In this document: positions 1 to 5,153 of the stretch, piece after piece | Numbering within the stretch: position 1 is the first letter of the stretch | Layout: the number at the start of each line of letters is the position of its first letter | NCBI GenBank assembly: GCA_003139735.1 | Contig: PLGA01000119.1 | Coordinates: 202 to 5,354, forward strand | Reading direction: 5' to 3' | Source: Bryobacterales bacterium | GTDB taxonomy: Bacteria; Acidobacteriota; Terriglobia; Bryobacterales; Bryobacteraceae | DNA: 5,153 nt | Made by a program: the position numbers and the translations under genes | Notes under the pieces: model-generated | The model's database searches: none | Seen by the model: only the letters and a program-made list of their open reading frames with translations | What the model was told of the DNA's origin: nothing

Positions 1-50
1 CCGCGGCCCCCGGTAGGGGAGCGCCCTCCGCGCCTCCGCCTAACAGGGCA
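1..50 (+). other. Left-edge segment upstream of the alpha-galactosidase ATG: leader or missing 5' coding sequence
   Basis: These 50 bases contain no stop in the alpha-galactosidase frame, so they may be coding. They also carry a small inverted repeat (CCCC at 8-11, GGGG at 16-19) and two direct copies of CCTCCGC (25-31 and 33-39), which would suit a noncoding leader. A weak Shine-Dalgarno-like AGGG lies at 45-48. I cannot decide between the two readings from this window. Confidence 0.35.
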
Positions 51-1313
51 ATGATGAACCCGATGGAGTTCACGCGCGTCTCCACGGCATCGCCCGGGGC
101 GCTGCCCGCGCCTGCGGCGAGAGTCACGCTGACCTCTTACACTCCGGTCCTCTATAACGGTCTGGCCAAGACGCCGCCGATGGGCTGGAACAGTTGGAAC
201 AAGTTTCAGGGCGCCGTGAACGATGCGAACGTGCGCGGAATGGCGGATGCCATGGCCAGCAACGGCATGAAGGCCGCCGGGTACGTGTACGTCAACATCG
301 ACGACACCTGGGAGGCCGACCGCGACGCCAAGGGCATGATCCGCAGCAACTCCAAGTTCCCGGACATGAAGGCGCTGTCGGATTACGTTCACAGCAAGGG
401 GCTGAAACTGGGGATCTACTCGGGGCCGGGACCGTTCACCTGCGCCGGTTATGCGGGCAGCTTCAACTACGAAGAGCAGGACGCCAAGCAGTACGCCGCG
501 TGGGGCATCGATTACCTGAAGTACGACTGGTGCAGCGGCAGCACCGTGTACGACAACACCCCCGAACACATCTCCATGACCCAACAGGCCGCTTACGCCA
601 AGATGGGCGCGGCGCTGTATAAGTCCGGACGCAAGATCCTCTTCAGCCTTTGCCAGTATGGCCAGAATGACGTCGGCTCATGGGGCGCGAAGGTGGGAGG
701 CAATGTCTGGCGCACCACGGGCGACATCAGCGACCGGTGGGAATCGATGGTGAACATCGGATTCGGCCAGCAGGTTGGGCGCGAGAAATTCGCGGGTCCC
801 GGTCACTGGAACGATCCGGACATGCTCGAAATCGGCAACGGCGGCATGACGACGGAAGAGTACCGGACGCACATGAGCTTGTGGTGCCTGCTTTCCGCCG
901 CGCTGCTGGCGGGCAACGACCTGCGCGACATGAAGCCGGAGATCCTGGAAATCCTAACCAATAAGGAAGCCATCGCGGTGGATCAGGACAAGCTCGGCAA
1001 GCAAGCCGTGCGCGTGTCTCCGCCGGTTCCCGCCGATGAGGCCGCTACCATCAGCGCCAAGGAAGGGCGCAGCACGACGGGAGGAGATCTCCAAGTGTTT
1101 GCGCGCCCGCTGGCCGATGGCGGCCGTGCCGTGGGCTTGTTCAATCTGAGCGCGGCGACCGCCAAGGTGACCGCCAAGTGGAGCGATATCGGGATCAAAG
1201 GTTCACACAAAGTGCGGGACCTTTGGGCGCACGCCGACCGCGGCGCCTTCACGGACGCGTTCAGCGCCGACGTGCCCTCGCACGGCGTCGTCATGATCAA
1301 GATCGCCAAGTAA
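51..1313 (+). CDS. Alpha-galactosidase, glycoside hydrolase family 27 (melibiase)
   Basis: Predicted retaining alpha-galactosidase that releases terminal alpha-linked galactose from oligosaccharides or plant-type polysaccharides. Numbering from ATG 51 (420 aa), the GH27 barrel begins at LAKTPPMGWNSWN (residues 38-50). NIDDTW (82-87) forms part of the sugar pocket. KYDWCSG (157-163) carries the expected nucleophile D159, and WRTTGDISDRW (220-230) the expected acid/base D225, by comparison with human GLA D170 and D231. AGPGHWNDPDML (248-259) is another family signature. Residues from about 320 form the C-terminal beta-sandwich. C131 and C161 match a conserved disulfide pair of the family, which suggests an exported enzyme, yet no clear signal peptide is seen. 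The frame is open from ATG 51 to the left edge (position 3), so the start may lie further upstream. Within the window, ATG 54 is better spaced from AGGG (45-48) than ATG 51. Family call is very secure; the start and the exact substrate are not. Confidence 0.95.
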   Translation: MMNPMEFTRVSTASPGALPAPAARVTLTSYTPVLYNGLAKTPPMGWNSWNKFQGAVNDANVRGMADAMASNGMKAAGYVYVNIDDTWEADRDAKGMIRSNSKFPDMKALSDYVHSKGLKLGIYSGPGPFTCAGYAGSFNYEEQDAKQYAAWGIDYLKYDWCSGSTVYDNTPEHISMTQQAAYAKMGAALYKSGRKILFSLCQYGQNDVGSWGAKVGGNVWRTTGDISDRWESMVNIGFGQQVGREKFAGPGHWNDPDMLEIGNGGMTTEEYRTHMSLWCLLSAALLAGNDLRDMKPEILEILTNKEAIAVDQDKLGKQAVRVSPPVPADEAATISAKEGRSTTGGDLQVFARPLADGGRAVGLFNLSAATAKVTAKWSDIGIKGSHKVRDLWAHADRGAFTDAFSADVPSHGVVMIKIAK

Positions 1314-1326
1314 CCCGCGCCTGCCA

Positions 1327-1355
1327 GGCAGGGCCGGGCGGCGCCCGACCCTGCC
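1327..1355 (+). terminator. Strong stem-loop after the alpha-galactosidase gene (terminator candidate without T-tract)
   Basis: The left arm GGCAGGG (1327-1333) plus CGGGC (1335-1339) pairs with GCCCG (1343-1347) plus CCCTGCC (1349-1355). That gives 12 base pairs, one C/A mismatch and a three-base GGC loop, starting 13 nt after the stop codon. No T-run follows, so a classical intrinsic terminator is not shown; it could slow polymerase or protect the 3' end of the transcript. The left arm can also pair with an upstream CCTGCC (1320-1325), giving an alternative, shorter fold. Confidence 0.5.
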
Positions 1356-1373
1356 GGCTCCGTGGCCGTGCGC

Positions 1374-1721
1374 ATGACCATCGATTCCGTTCGAAGCTGC
1401 TGCCGTTCCTTCCCGCACGTCGAGGAGACGGTGCAATGGGAAGACGACCTGGTGTTTAAGGTGGGCGGCAAAATGTTCGCCGTGATGCCGCTTGAACCCG
1501 CTCCCGTAAGGCTCTCTTTCAAATGCTCGCCGGAGGACTTCGCCGAGCTGACCGAACGCCCCGGCATCATCCCCGCGCCGTACCTCGCACGGGCTCACTG
1601 GGTGGCCTTGGAAACCGAAGACGCGCTCCCCGCGGCCGAACTGAAGCGCCAACTGCGCGCGGCTTACGATCTGGTCTACGCGAAACTCCCCAAGAAGACG
1701 CGGGACCGCAGGCGTTGCTAA
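1374..1721 (+). CDS. MmcQ/YjbR family protein (DUF419)
   Basis: Small protein of 115 aa from ATG 1374. It has the YjbR/MmcQ layout: an N-terminal helix ending in FPHVEETVQW, the strand pair LVFKVGGKMFAVM, a central RLSFKCSPEDFAELTERPGIIPA-type segment (written here as two adjoining parts, RLSFKCSPEDF and AELTERPGIIPA), then PYLARAHWVAL and a C-terminal helix LKRQLRAAYDLVYAKLPKK. The fold resembles the double-wing of CyaY-like proteins and family members are often described as putative DNA-binding, but no biochemical function is firmly established. The length is normal for the family. An in-frame GTG at 1362 would add four residues (MAVR); I prefer the ATG because the family motif starts just after it. 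Neither start has a good ribosome binding site. The gene lies 60 nt after the alpha-galactosidase stop, behind a strong stem-loop, so co-transcription is uncertain. Its stop overlaps that of the convergent kinase gene. The basic tail (KKTRDRRRC) is a local extension. Confidence 0.88.
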   Translation: MTIDSVRSCCRSFPHVEETVQWEDDLVFKVGGKMFAVMPLEPAPVRLSFKCSPEDFAELTERPGIIPAPYLARAHWVALETEDALPAAELKRQLRAAYDLVYAKLPKKTRDRRRC

Positions 1722-3262
1722 TCTCTGGCCGCGTCCAGCACTTCTCGAACCTTGCCGGCCAGGGCGTCGGGGAGGAACGGTTTCTGGAGAAATGCGGCGG
1801 ACTCCGAGAACCCGTGATTTACCATGGCTTCTTCGGTGTGCCCGGAGATGAAGAGCACCCGCAGGCCCGGGCGGAGCGGCTCGATTTGCCGAATCAGGTC
1901 CGGGCCGCTCATCTCCGGCATCACCACGTCCACCAGCGCCAGGTGGACGGTACCCTCGTGCGTACGGGCCAGGCGGACGGCTTCCTCGCCGCGGGCCGCC
2001 TCCAGCACGCGGTAGCCGCGAGAGGTCAGAATCCCGGCAATCAGCTTGCGCACGCGCGCCTCGTCTTCCACTAGCAGGATGGTCTCCGCGCCGGTGGCGT
2101 CCGCGGGCGCCACGACAAGCTGCGCCGCCGCGGTCTCCGGTTCCGGGTCCGCTACGGGAAGGTAGATCCGCGCGGTGGTCCCCTTACCGAGTTCGCTCAG
2201 CATGGCGATGGCGCCGCCGCTTTGACGAATAATGCCGTAGGCCGTCGCCAGGCCAAGGCCGGTTCCGCGCCCTGGCTCCTTGGTGGTGAAGAACGGTTCG
2301 AAAAGATGGCTCAGGGTGCCCTCGTCCATGCCGACGCCGGTATCGGTGACGGAGACGGCCAGGTGCAACCCAGGCTGCACGCCCAGTTGTTTGGCCGTGA
2401 AGGCCTCGCTTAGATGCAGGGTCGCGGTTTCGATGGTCAGCTTGCCGCCGTTGGGCATGGCGTCGCGGGCGTTGACCACCAGGTTCATGATGACTTGTTC
2501 CAGTCCGCCGGCGTCCACCTGCACGCAGTCACGCGAGGCCGCCGGGACGACCACCAGCTCGATATCCTCGCCGATCAGCCGGTGGAGCATCGTCTCGATG
2601 TGGATCACCAGTTCGTTGACGCGAACCGTATGGGGCGCGAGGGGCTGTCGGCGGCTGAAGGTCAACAGTTGGTGCGTCAGTTGGCCGCCGCGTTCGGCCG
2701 CACGCCGGATCTCTTCGAGGGCAGTGCGTTGGGATTCCTTCAACTGGCCGCCGGAAAGCAAGAGATCGCTGTATCCGGTGATGATGGTCAGCAGGTTATT
2801 AAAATCGTGGGCCACGCCCCCGGCCATGCGGCCCACCGCCTCCATCTTCTGGGCCTGCCGGAACTGCTCCTCCAGCCGGGCGCGCGCGCGGCGCATCTGG
2901 GAGGCGCGGAGTTCGCGTTCCACGGCTGCATTGAGCCGGGTGAGTGCGCCGCGCCTCAGGTGGTCGGCCGCTCCGGCCTTAAGCGCCGCCAGGGCGTCGG
3001 CCTCCGCGATCTCGCCGGACACCACGATCAGCGGCAGATCGATGCCCTTCTCGAGGATCGTCCGGAGAGCTTCCAATGCCCCAAAGTCGCCCACCGCGAA
3101 ATCGCTGATGGCGATGTCGCAACCTGTCGAGAGCGCCTCATCCAGTTCTTCGCGCGTGGTGGCGCGCTCGAAAGCGGGATCGTAGCCGCCGCGCCTCAGC
3201 TCGGCGGCGATGGAATCGGACCCGGTTTCACCGATGAAGAGTATCCGTAGGGAATCGGGCAT
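1718..3262 (-). CDS. Cytosolic hybrid sensor histidine kinase (degenerate REC - HisKA - HATPase_c - REC)
   Basis: Predicted soluble hybrid histidine kinase of 514 aa with no membrane segment. Residues 1-118 look like a receiver fold (ILFIGE at the start, DIAISDF with D54 at the phosphoacceptor place, [15 protein letters not shown]), but the usual acidic pair is reduced to G11-E12 and the conserved lysine is arginine. A coiled linker (about 115-138) leads to the HisKA H-box [11 protein letters not shown] with H152. HATPase_c motifs follow: N-box [11 protein letters not shown] (260-270), G1 DTGVGM (307-312), F-box FEPFFTTK (321-328) and G2 GTGLGLAT (333-340). The C-terminal receiver (about 394-514) looks intact: E399/D400, phosphoacceptor D445 in [12 protein letters not shown]473 and K494 in QKPF. 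The H-box type HDFNNLL is common in soluble hybrid kinases. No separate response regulator is visible. The gene lies 36 nt downstream of epsI on the same strand, so read-through from the exosortase unit is plausible. No clear Shine-Dalgarno precedes ATG 3262. Input signal and output are unknown. Confidence 0.93.
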   Translation of the reverse strand: MPDSLRILFIGETGSDSIAAELRRGGYDPAFERATTREELDEALSTGCDIAISDFAVGDFGALEALRTILEKGIDLPLIVVSGEIAEADALAALKAGAADHLRRGALTRLNAAVERELRASQMRRARARLEEQFRQAQKMEAVGRMAGGVAHDFNNLLTIITGYSDLLLSGGQLKESQRTALEEIRRAAERGGQLTHQLLTFSRRQPLAPHTVRVNELVIHIETMLHRLIGEDIELVVVPAASRDCVQVDAGGLEQVIMNLVVNARDAMPNGGKLTIETATLHLSEAFTAKQLGVQPGLHLAVSVTDTGVGMDEGTLSHLFEPFFTTKEPGRGTGLGLATAYGIIRQSGGAIAMLSELGKGTTARIYLPVADPEPETAAAQLVVAPADATGAETILLVEDEARVRKLIAGILTSRGYRVLEAARGEEAVRLARTHEGTVHLALVDVVMPEMSGPDLIRQIEPLRPGLRVLFISGHTEEAMVNHGFSESAAFLQKPFLPDALAGKVREVLDAARD

Positions 3263-3275
3263 GGTTGGCTTTGCT

Positions 3276-3289
3276 GTACGATTTCGTAC
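3276..3289. promoter_or_regulatory. Perfect dyad GTACGA-TT-TCGTAC between epsI and the kinase gene
   Basis: Two six-base arms are perfect inverted repeats separated by two bases. The dyad ends 13 nt before the kinase ATG and starts 9 nt after the epsI stop, filling most of a 36-nt gap. The short spacer suits a dimeric regulator's operator better than an RNA hairpin, although a five-pair stem with a four-base loop is possible. No regulator is assigned. Confidence 0.4.
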
Positions 3290-3298
3290 GGGACGCGG

Positions 3299-3958
3299 CT
3301 ATAGCGGCAACTGCCTGGCCAGGGCGGGGTACACCGCCTGCACGAACGCACGGGCAACCCGGATGCCCGTCTCATCGTCATTGCCGCGAACCGGGACCTG
3401 GACCTTCACCACCGCGGTGTCGCTGCGCCGGTATCGAATGGCATCGGCGACCAGCCAGAACTTGGCCGCAAACTCGTTGGCGATGATGCGATTATGGCTT
3501 TGGTACCAGTAGAGCACCACCATCGTGTCTTCTCCCCGCGCTACCACATACTGGTTGACGATCAATGGGGAGGAGCGGCCGGCGACGGCGATGGAAACAG
3601 TTGCGGGGGTCTCGACCGGCGCAAACCCAGCGCCCGGCAGGCAGTTCTTCGGGGAGTGCGGAGTGGCCCCGGCGCGCTGCGTCTTGAAATAGCCGATGTA
3701 GAAAAACACCGGCGCATTGGTGGCCGGGTTCCAATATTCGCGGTTTAAGGTATCGTCCGCCTTGAGGACCTCAAGGGACGCCGCGTCAATGGGGATGTCC
3801 CGGACCATTCGCCATCCGGCAACTTCATCCGGGAACGACGCTAAAGGAGGCGCCGGAAGAGTGAGCTCCGGCCGCGAAGCCAAGGCGTAGTAGGCCCCGC
3901 CTTGAACCGCAAGCAGGATGGTCAGCCAAAGGGCGTACTTGCTCTTAAGAAATCGCAT
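3299..3958 (-). CDS. epsI: EpsI-family exosortase-associated protein (DUF3485)
   Basis: Predicted inner-membrane-anchored periplasmic protein of 219 aa that accompanies exosortases; in several lineages the same domain is fused to the exosortase C-terminus. One N-terminal membrane segment is seen (about residues 9-27, ALWLTILLAVQGGAYYALA). The soluble part follows, with the family-like segment FPDEVAGWRM (42-51), VFFYIGYF (84-91), the hallmark HSPKNCLPGAGF (101-112, with H101, C106 and PGAG) and VLYWYQSHNRI (148-158). The exact molecular role is unknown; the family is tied to exopolysaccharide/exosortase loci. The ATG at 3958 lies inside the last codons of the exosortase gene in another frame, and AGAAGGGG (complement of 3961-3968) is a good Shine-Dalgarno 2-3 nt before it. 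The 14-nt overlap suggests translational coupling. Length is typical for the free-standing family form. Confidence 0.92.
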   Translation of the reverse strand: MRFLKSKYALWLTILLAVQGGAYYALASRPELTLPAPPLASFPDEVAGWRMVRDIPIDAASLEVLKADDTLNREYWNPATNAPVFFYIGYFKTQRAGATPHSPKNCLPGAGFAPVETPATVSIAVAGRSSPLIVNQYVVARGEDTMVVLYWYQSHNRIIANEFAAKFWLVADAIRYRRSDTAVVKVQVPVRGNDDETGIRVARAFVQAVYPALARQLPL

Positions 3959-4823
3959 GGCCCCTTCTCGATTCCAGGTAGCGCCAACTTCGGAGGAGCG
4001 CCTGGTGGAACAGGATCAGAATCAATAGGGCCACCATGAAAATGACCCAGCCGGAAGCGGTGTGGAATGCGCCCTCCGCCAACTCCGGCTTGAGTTGCGT
4101 CATGATGCCCGTGAAGGTTACACGGCTCGCGTTGGCGACAATCGCGATCGGCACGGTGGCCAGGAAAAGCACGATGCGGATGGAGCGCCTGGTCTCGAAG
4201 AAATACCCGTAGACCAGGGACAGGAAAGTCAGAGAAAGCAGGGAGCGAATGCCGCTGCATGCCTCCACCACGGAGAGGACCTGGTTCGGCAGCACCAGTA
4301 CATTGCCCTCGCGCAAGACCGGCACCGCGAGCAGATCGAGAGCGTGCTCGGCCAAATCGCTTGCCACAAGCTGGAGCCGGAACGTGACGCTGTTGTAGAT
4401 CACGCCGGGGATCGGAATCATGAAAAAGCAAAGGAAGAGAGGAAAGGCGAGTGCGCGCAGGATGCGGGTTCCGCACAGCAGCCACACCGCCCCGATCAAG
4501 GTAATCACAAAGGCCGTGCGCGTCAGGAACAAGTCCACGGCCAGCGTCCCGATCCAAAGCTGGAACGCGCCATAGGCCACCACGGCCAAACCCCACCAAT
4601 TGGGGTCCGCCTTCATAGCCATGAGCTGGCGCCGCCGCGTCCAGACGAGGTAGCCGGCGACCAGCGGCACGAAGAAGCCGTGGCTCATATCCGGATCGGA
4701 GTCCCACTGCCGCACCAATGCCAGCAGGACGGGAGCGTAGCACGCGGTGGCCAGCGCGCCGAACCAGGCGATCTCACTCCAGGCGAACTGAGCTTTGCGG
4801 GACGCTTCCACTGCTGTCGTCAT
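3945..4823 (-). CDS. xrt: Exosortase (EpsH-type, multi-pass membrane transpeptidase)
   Basis: Predicted inner-membrane cysteine transpeptidase-like enzyme of 292 aa, thought to recognise and cleave C-terminal PEP-CTERM-type sorting tags on exported proteins. About eight hydrophobic segments are seen across residues 18-275. Family motifs: DMSHGFFVPLVAGYLVW (45-61), FPLFLCFFMIPIPG (127-140), then the catalytic triad in its usual order, C189 in VVEACSGIRSL (185-195), R234 in NASRVTF (231-237) and H254 in GAFHTASGW (251-259). The length fits exosortases without a fused EpsI domain, and a separate epsI gene follows with a 14-nt overlap. ATG 4823 is the first in-frame ATG and gives a normal cytoplasmic N-terminus; no Shine-Dalgarno is seen before it. 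No protein with a PEP-CTERM tag, glycosyltransferase or polysaccharide gene is in the window, so the subtype and substrates cannot be told. Neighbours upstream (right) may supply them. Confidence 0.95.
   Translation of the reverse strand: MTTAVEASRKAQFAWSEIAWFGALATACYAPVLLALVRQWDSDPDMSHGFFVPLVAGYLVWTRRRQLMAMKADPNWWGLAVVAYGAFQLWIGTLAVDLFLTRTAFVITLIGAVWLLCGTRILRALAFPLFLCFFMIPIPGVIYNSVTFRLQLVASDLAEHALDLLAVPVLREGNVLVLPNQVLSVVEACSGIRSLLSLTFLSLVYGYFFETRRSIRIVLFLATVPIAIVANASRVTFTGIMTQLKPELAEGAFHTASGWVIFMVALLILILFHQALLRSWRYLESRRGHAIS
3961..3968 (-). promoter_or_regulatory. Shine-Dalgarno for epsI, embedded in the exosortase 3' end
   Basis: Read on the minus strand this is AGAAGGGG, immediately before the epsI ATG at 3958-3956. 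The same bases encode the near-terminal Arg-Arg-Gly of the exosortase. It fixes the epsI start and implies that ribosomes finishing the exosortase gene pass over the epsI initiation site. Confidence 0.6.
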
Positions 4824-4841
4824 AACCGGTAGCCAATCAAT

Positions 4842-4847
4842 ATCATA
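4842..4847 (-). promoter_or_regulatory. Possible -10 element for the exosortase-epsI(-kinase) unit
   Basis: On the minus strand the hexamer is TATGAT, one base from the sigma70 consensus, in a short AT-rich patch that stands out from GC-rich flanks. No good -35 is seen 15-18 nt upstream. A start about 7 nt downstream would leave a leader of only about 10 nt before ATG 4823, which fits the absence of a Shine-Dalgarno there. Weak evidence. Confidence 0.22.
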
Positions 4848-4860
4848 GCAGCGGGCAGGA

Positions 4861-5064
4861 AACCGAGCCGCTCGACTTGAAGGCGGCGGTATTGCGGACT
4901 CCGAAGGCTGCTCGGAGTGGAGGATGGCGCCTCCGCCGTCTGCCGCCCCGTGCCGGGGCTTCGTGAATCGCGCTGTTTCCGCACGGCTTGCGCCGTGGGC
5001 TATTGTCTTTCGCTCTAACGAGCTTGATAGGAAGCAGTTCTGGGATCCCCGCCTTCGTGCGGGA
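4861..5064. repeat. Hairpin-dense GC-rich intergenic block, possible dispersed repeat element
   Basis: At least six short stem-loops follow each other: ACTCCGA/TCGGAGT (4898-4918, 7-base loop), GGAGG/CCTCC (4919-4934), GCCCCG/CGGGGC (4945-4959, 3-base loop), CACGGC/GCCGTG (4982-4997, 4-base loop), GCTC/GAGC (5012-5023) and CCCGC/GCGGG (5048-5063). A longer-range pairing GGCGGC (4882-4887) with GCCGCC (4942-4947) could enclose the first two. An open frame crosses it on the minus strand (5076-4843) but its product is Arg/Pro-rich with no domain look, so I treat the block as noncoding. Multi-hairpin intergenic blocks of this sort are often dispersed in a genome; copy number cannot be judged from one window. 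Confidence 0.4.
5046..5064 (-). terminator. Stem-loop just after the right-edge reading frame (weak terminator candidate)
   Basis: On the minus strand TCCCGC pairs with GCGGGGA (one bulged base) around a six-base loop, starting about 11 nt after the stop at 5078-5076. No T-run follows. If a gene does enter from the right, this would lie where its terminator is expected. Confidence 0.25.
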
Positions 5065-5075
5065 CGCCGAGGGCA

Positions 5076-5153
5076 TCAGCGCATGCCAACGGCGCGCTTG
5101 AGTCCCGCCAATTCCAAGGCGCTGAGAGGAATCTTCTTTCCATTCGCTTCCAT
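5076..5153 (-). CDS. Short open frame at right edge, possibly the C-terminus of an incoming gene
   Basis: The minus-strand frame is open from the right edge to a TGA at 5078-5076. It reads as 25 residues beginning Met-Glu-Ala-Asn-Gly, with a plausible amphipathic stretch (LSALELAGLKRAVG). The first codon in the window happens to be ATG, so it is either an internal methionine of a longer protein or the start of a very small one. I do not recognise the sequence and assign no function. Position and strand would make it the gene upstream of the exosortase, separated by about 250 nt of hairpin-rich sequence, so it is unlikely to be in the same tight operon. Confidence 0.3.
   Translation of the reverse strand: MEANGKKIPLSALELAGLKRAVGMR

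Noticed and set aside
983..1652. Minus-strand frames (149 and 195 aa) crossing the end of the galactosidase and yjbR
   Set aside because: They span two secure plus-strand genes and the stem-loop between them, with no domain features.
2280..3250. Long plus-strand frames (278-301 aa) opposite the kinase gene
   Set aside because: They are antisense to a gene with complete kinase motifs; their products are Ser/Arg- or Gly/His-rich without domains, as expected from GC-rich codon bias.
3922..4743. 273-aa minus-strand frame in another phase over the exosortase gene
   Set aside because: The overlapping frame holds the complete exosortase catalytic triad and membrane segments; this one is Arg/Gly/Pro-rich with no domain.
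4062..4832. 256-aa plus-strand frame opposite the exosortase
   Set aside because: Highly charged His/Gln/Arg-rich product, antisense to a secure gene; a composition artefact.
4843..5076. 77-aa minus-strand frame whose ATG overlaps the TGA of the right-edge frame (TGATG)
   Set aside because: The overlap looks like translational coupling, but the product is Arg/Pro/Ser-rich with no recognisable domain and the frame runs through the tandem hairpins. More likely a chance frame across a noncoding repeat-like block.
4824..5153. Search for a CRISPR array or tRNA in the right-hand gap
   Set aside because: The inverted repeats differ from one another in sequence and spacing, with no regular direct repeat; no cloverleaf or tRNA T-loop signature was seen.
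1..5153. Insertion sequence or integrase traces
   Set aside because: No transposase or integrase motifs, terminal inverted repeats or target duplications were seen; gene composition looks even across the window.
3945..5153. A PEP-CTERM substrate gene beside the exosortase
   Set aside because: No frame ends with a Pro-Glu-Pro-like motif, a membrane helix and a basic tail; the right-edge frame has none of these.

Overview
The window is GC-rich (I estimate above 60%) with strong G/C third-position bias in the real genes. It looks like a chromosomal segment of a Gram-negative, soil-type bacterium. An exosortase beside EpsI, a GH27 glycosidase and a soluble hybrid histidine kinase would fit an acidobacterium of the Solibacter/Bryobacter type. 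That placement is inference from gene content and sequence flavour; there is no rRNA or marker gene to prove it.

Layout, left to right. On the + strand, 51-1313 encodes a GH27 alpha-galactosidase whose frame stays open to the left edge, so its true N-terminus may lie outside the window. A strong stem-loop follows at 1327-1355, then a small YjbR/MmcQ-family protein (1374-1721). On the - strand, three genes are read right to left: an 8-TM-type exosortase (4823-3945), an EpsI-family protein (3958-3299, overlapping the exosortase by 14 nt) and a REC-HisKA-HATPase-REC hybrid histidine kinase (3262-1718). The two groups converge, and the stop codons of yjbR and the kinase overlap in the 4-base string CTAA at 1718-1721. 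From 4824 to the right edge there is no convincing complete gene: a hairpin-dense GC-rich stretch (about 4861-5064) and a short open frame at 5076-5153 that may be the C-terminus of a gene entering from the right.

How the genes may work together. Exosortase and EpsI form a compact unit expected to process C-terminally tagged (PEP-CTERM-like) exported proteins at the inner membrane, usually linked to exopolysaccharide or envelope biogenesis. The kinase lies 36 nt downstream on the same strand, so it may be co-transcribed. Its amino-terminal receiver domain has lost most of its catalytic residues. The alpha-galactosidase and YjbR gene have no evident link to the exosortase unit.

No wholly new system is demonstrated here. 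The items most worth a second look are the hairpin-rich intergenic block, the perfect dyad between epsI and the kinase gene, and the degenerate receiver of the kinase.
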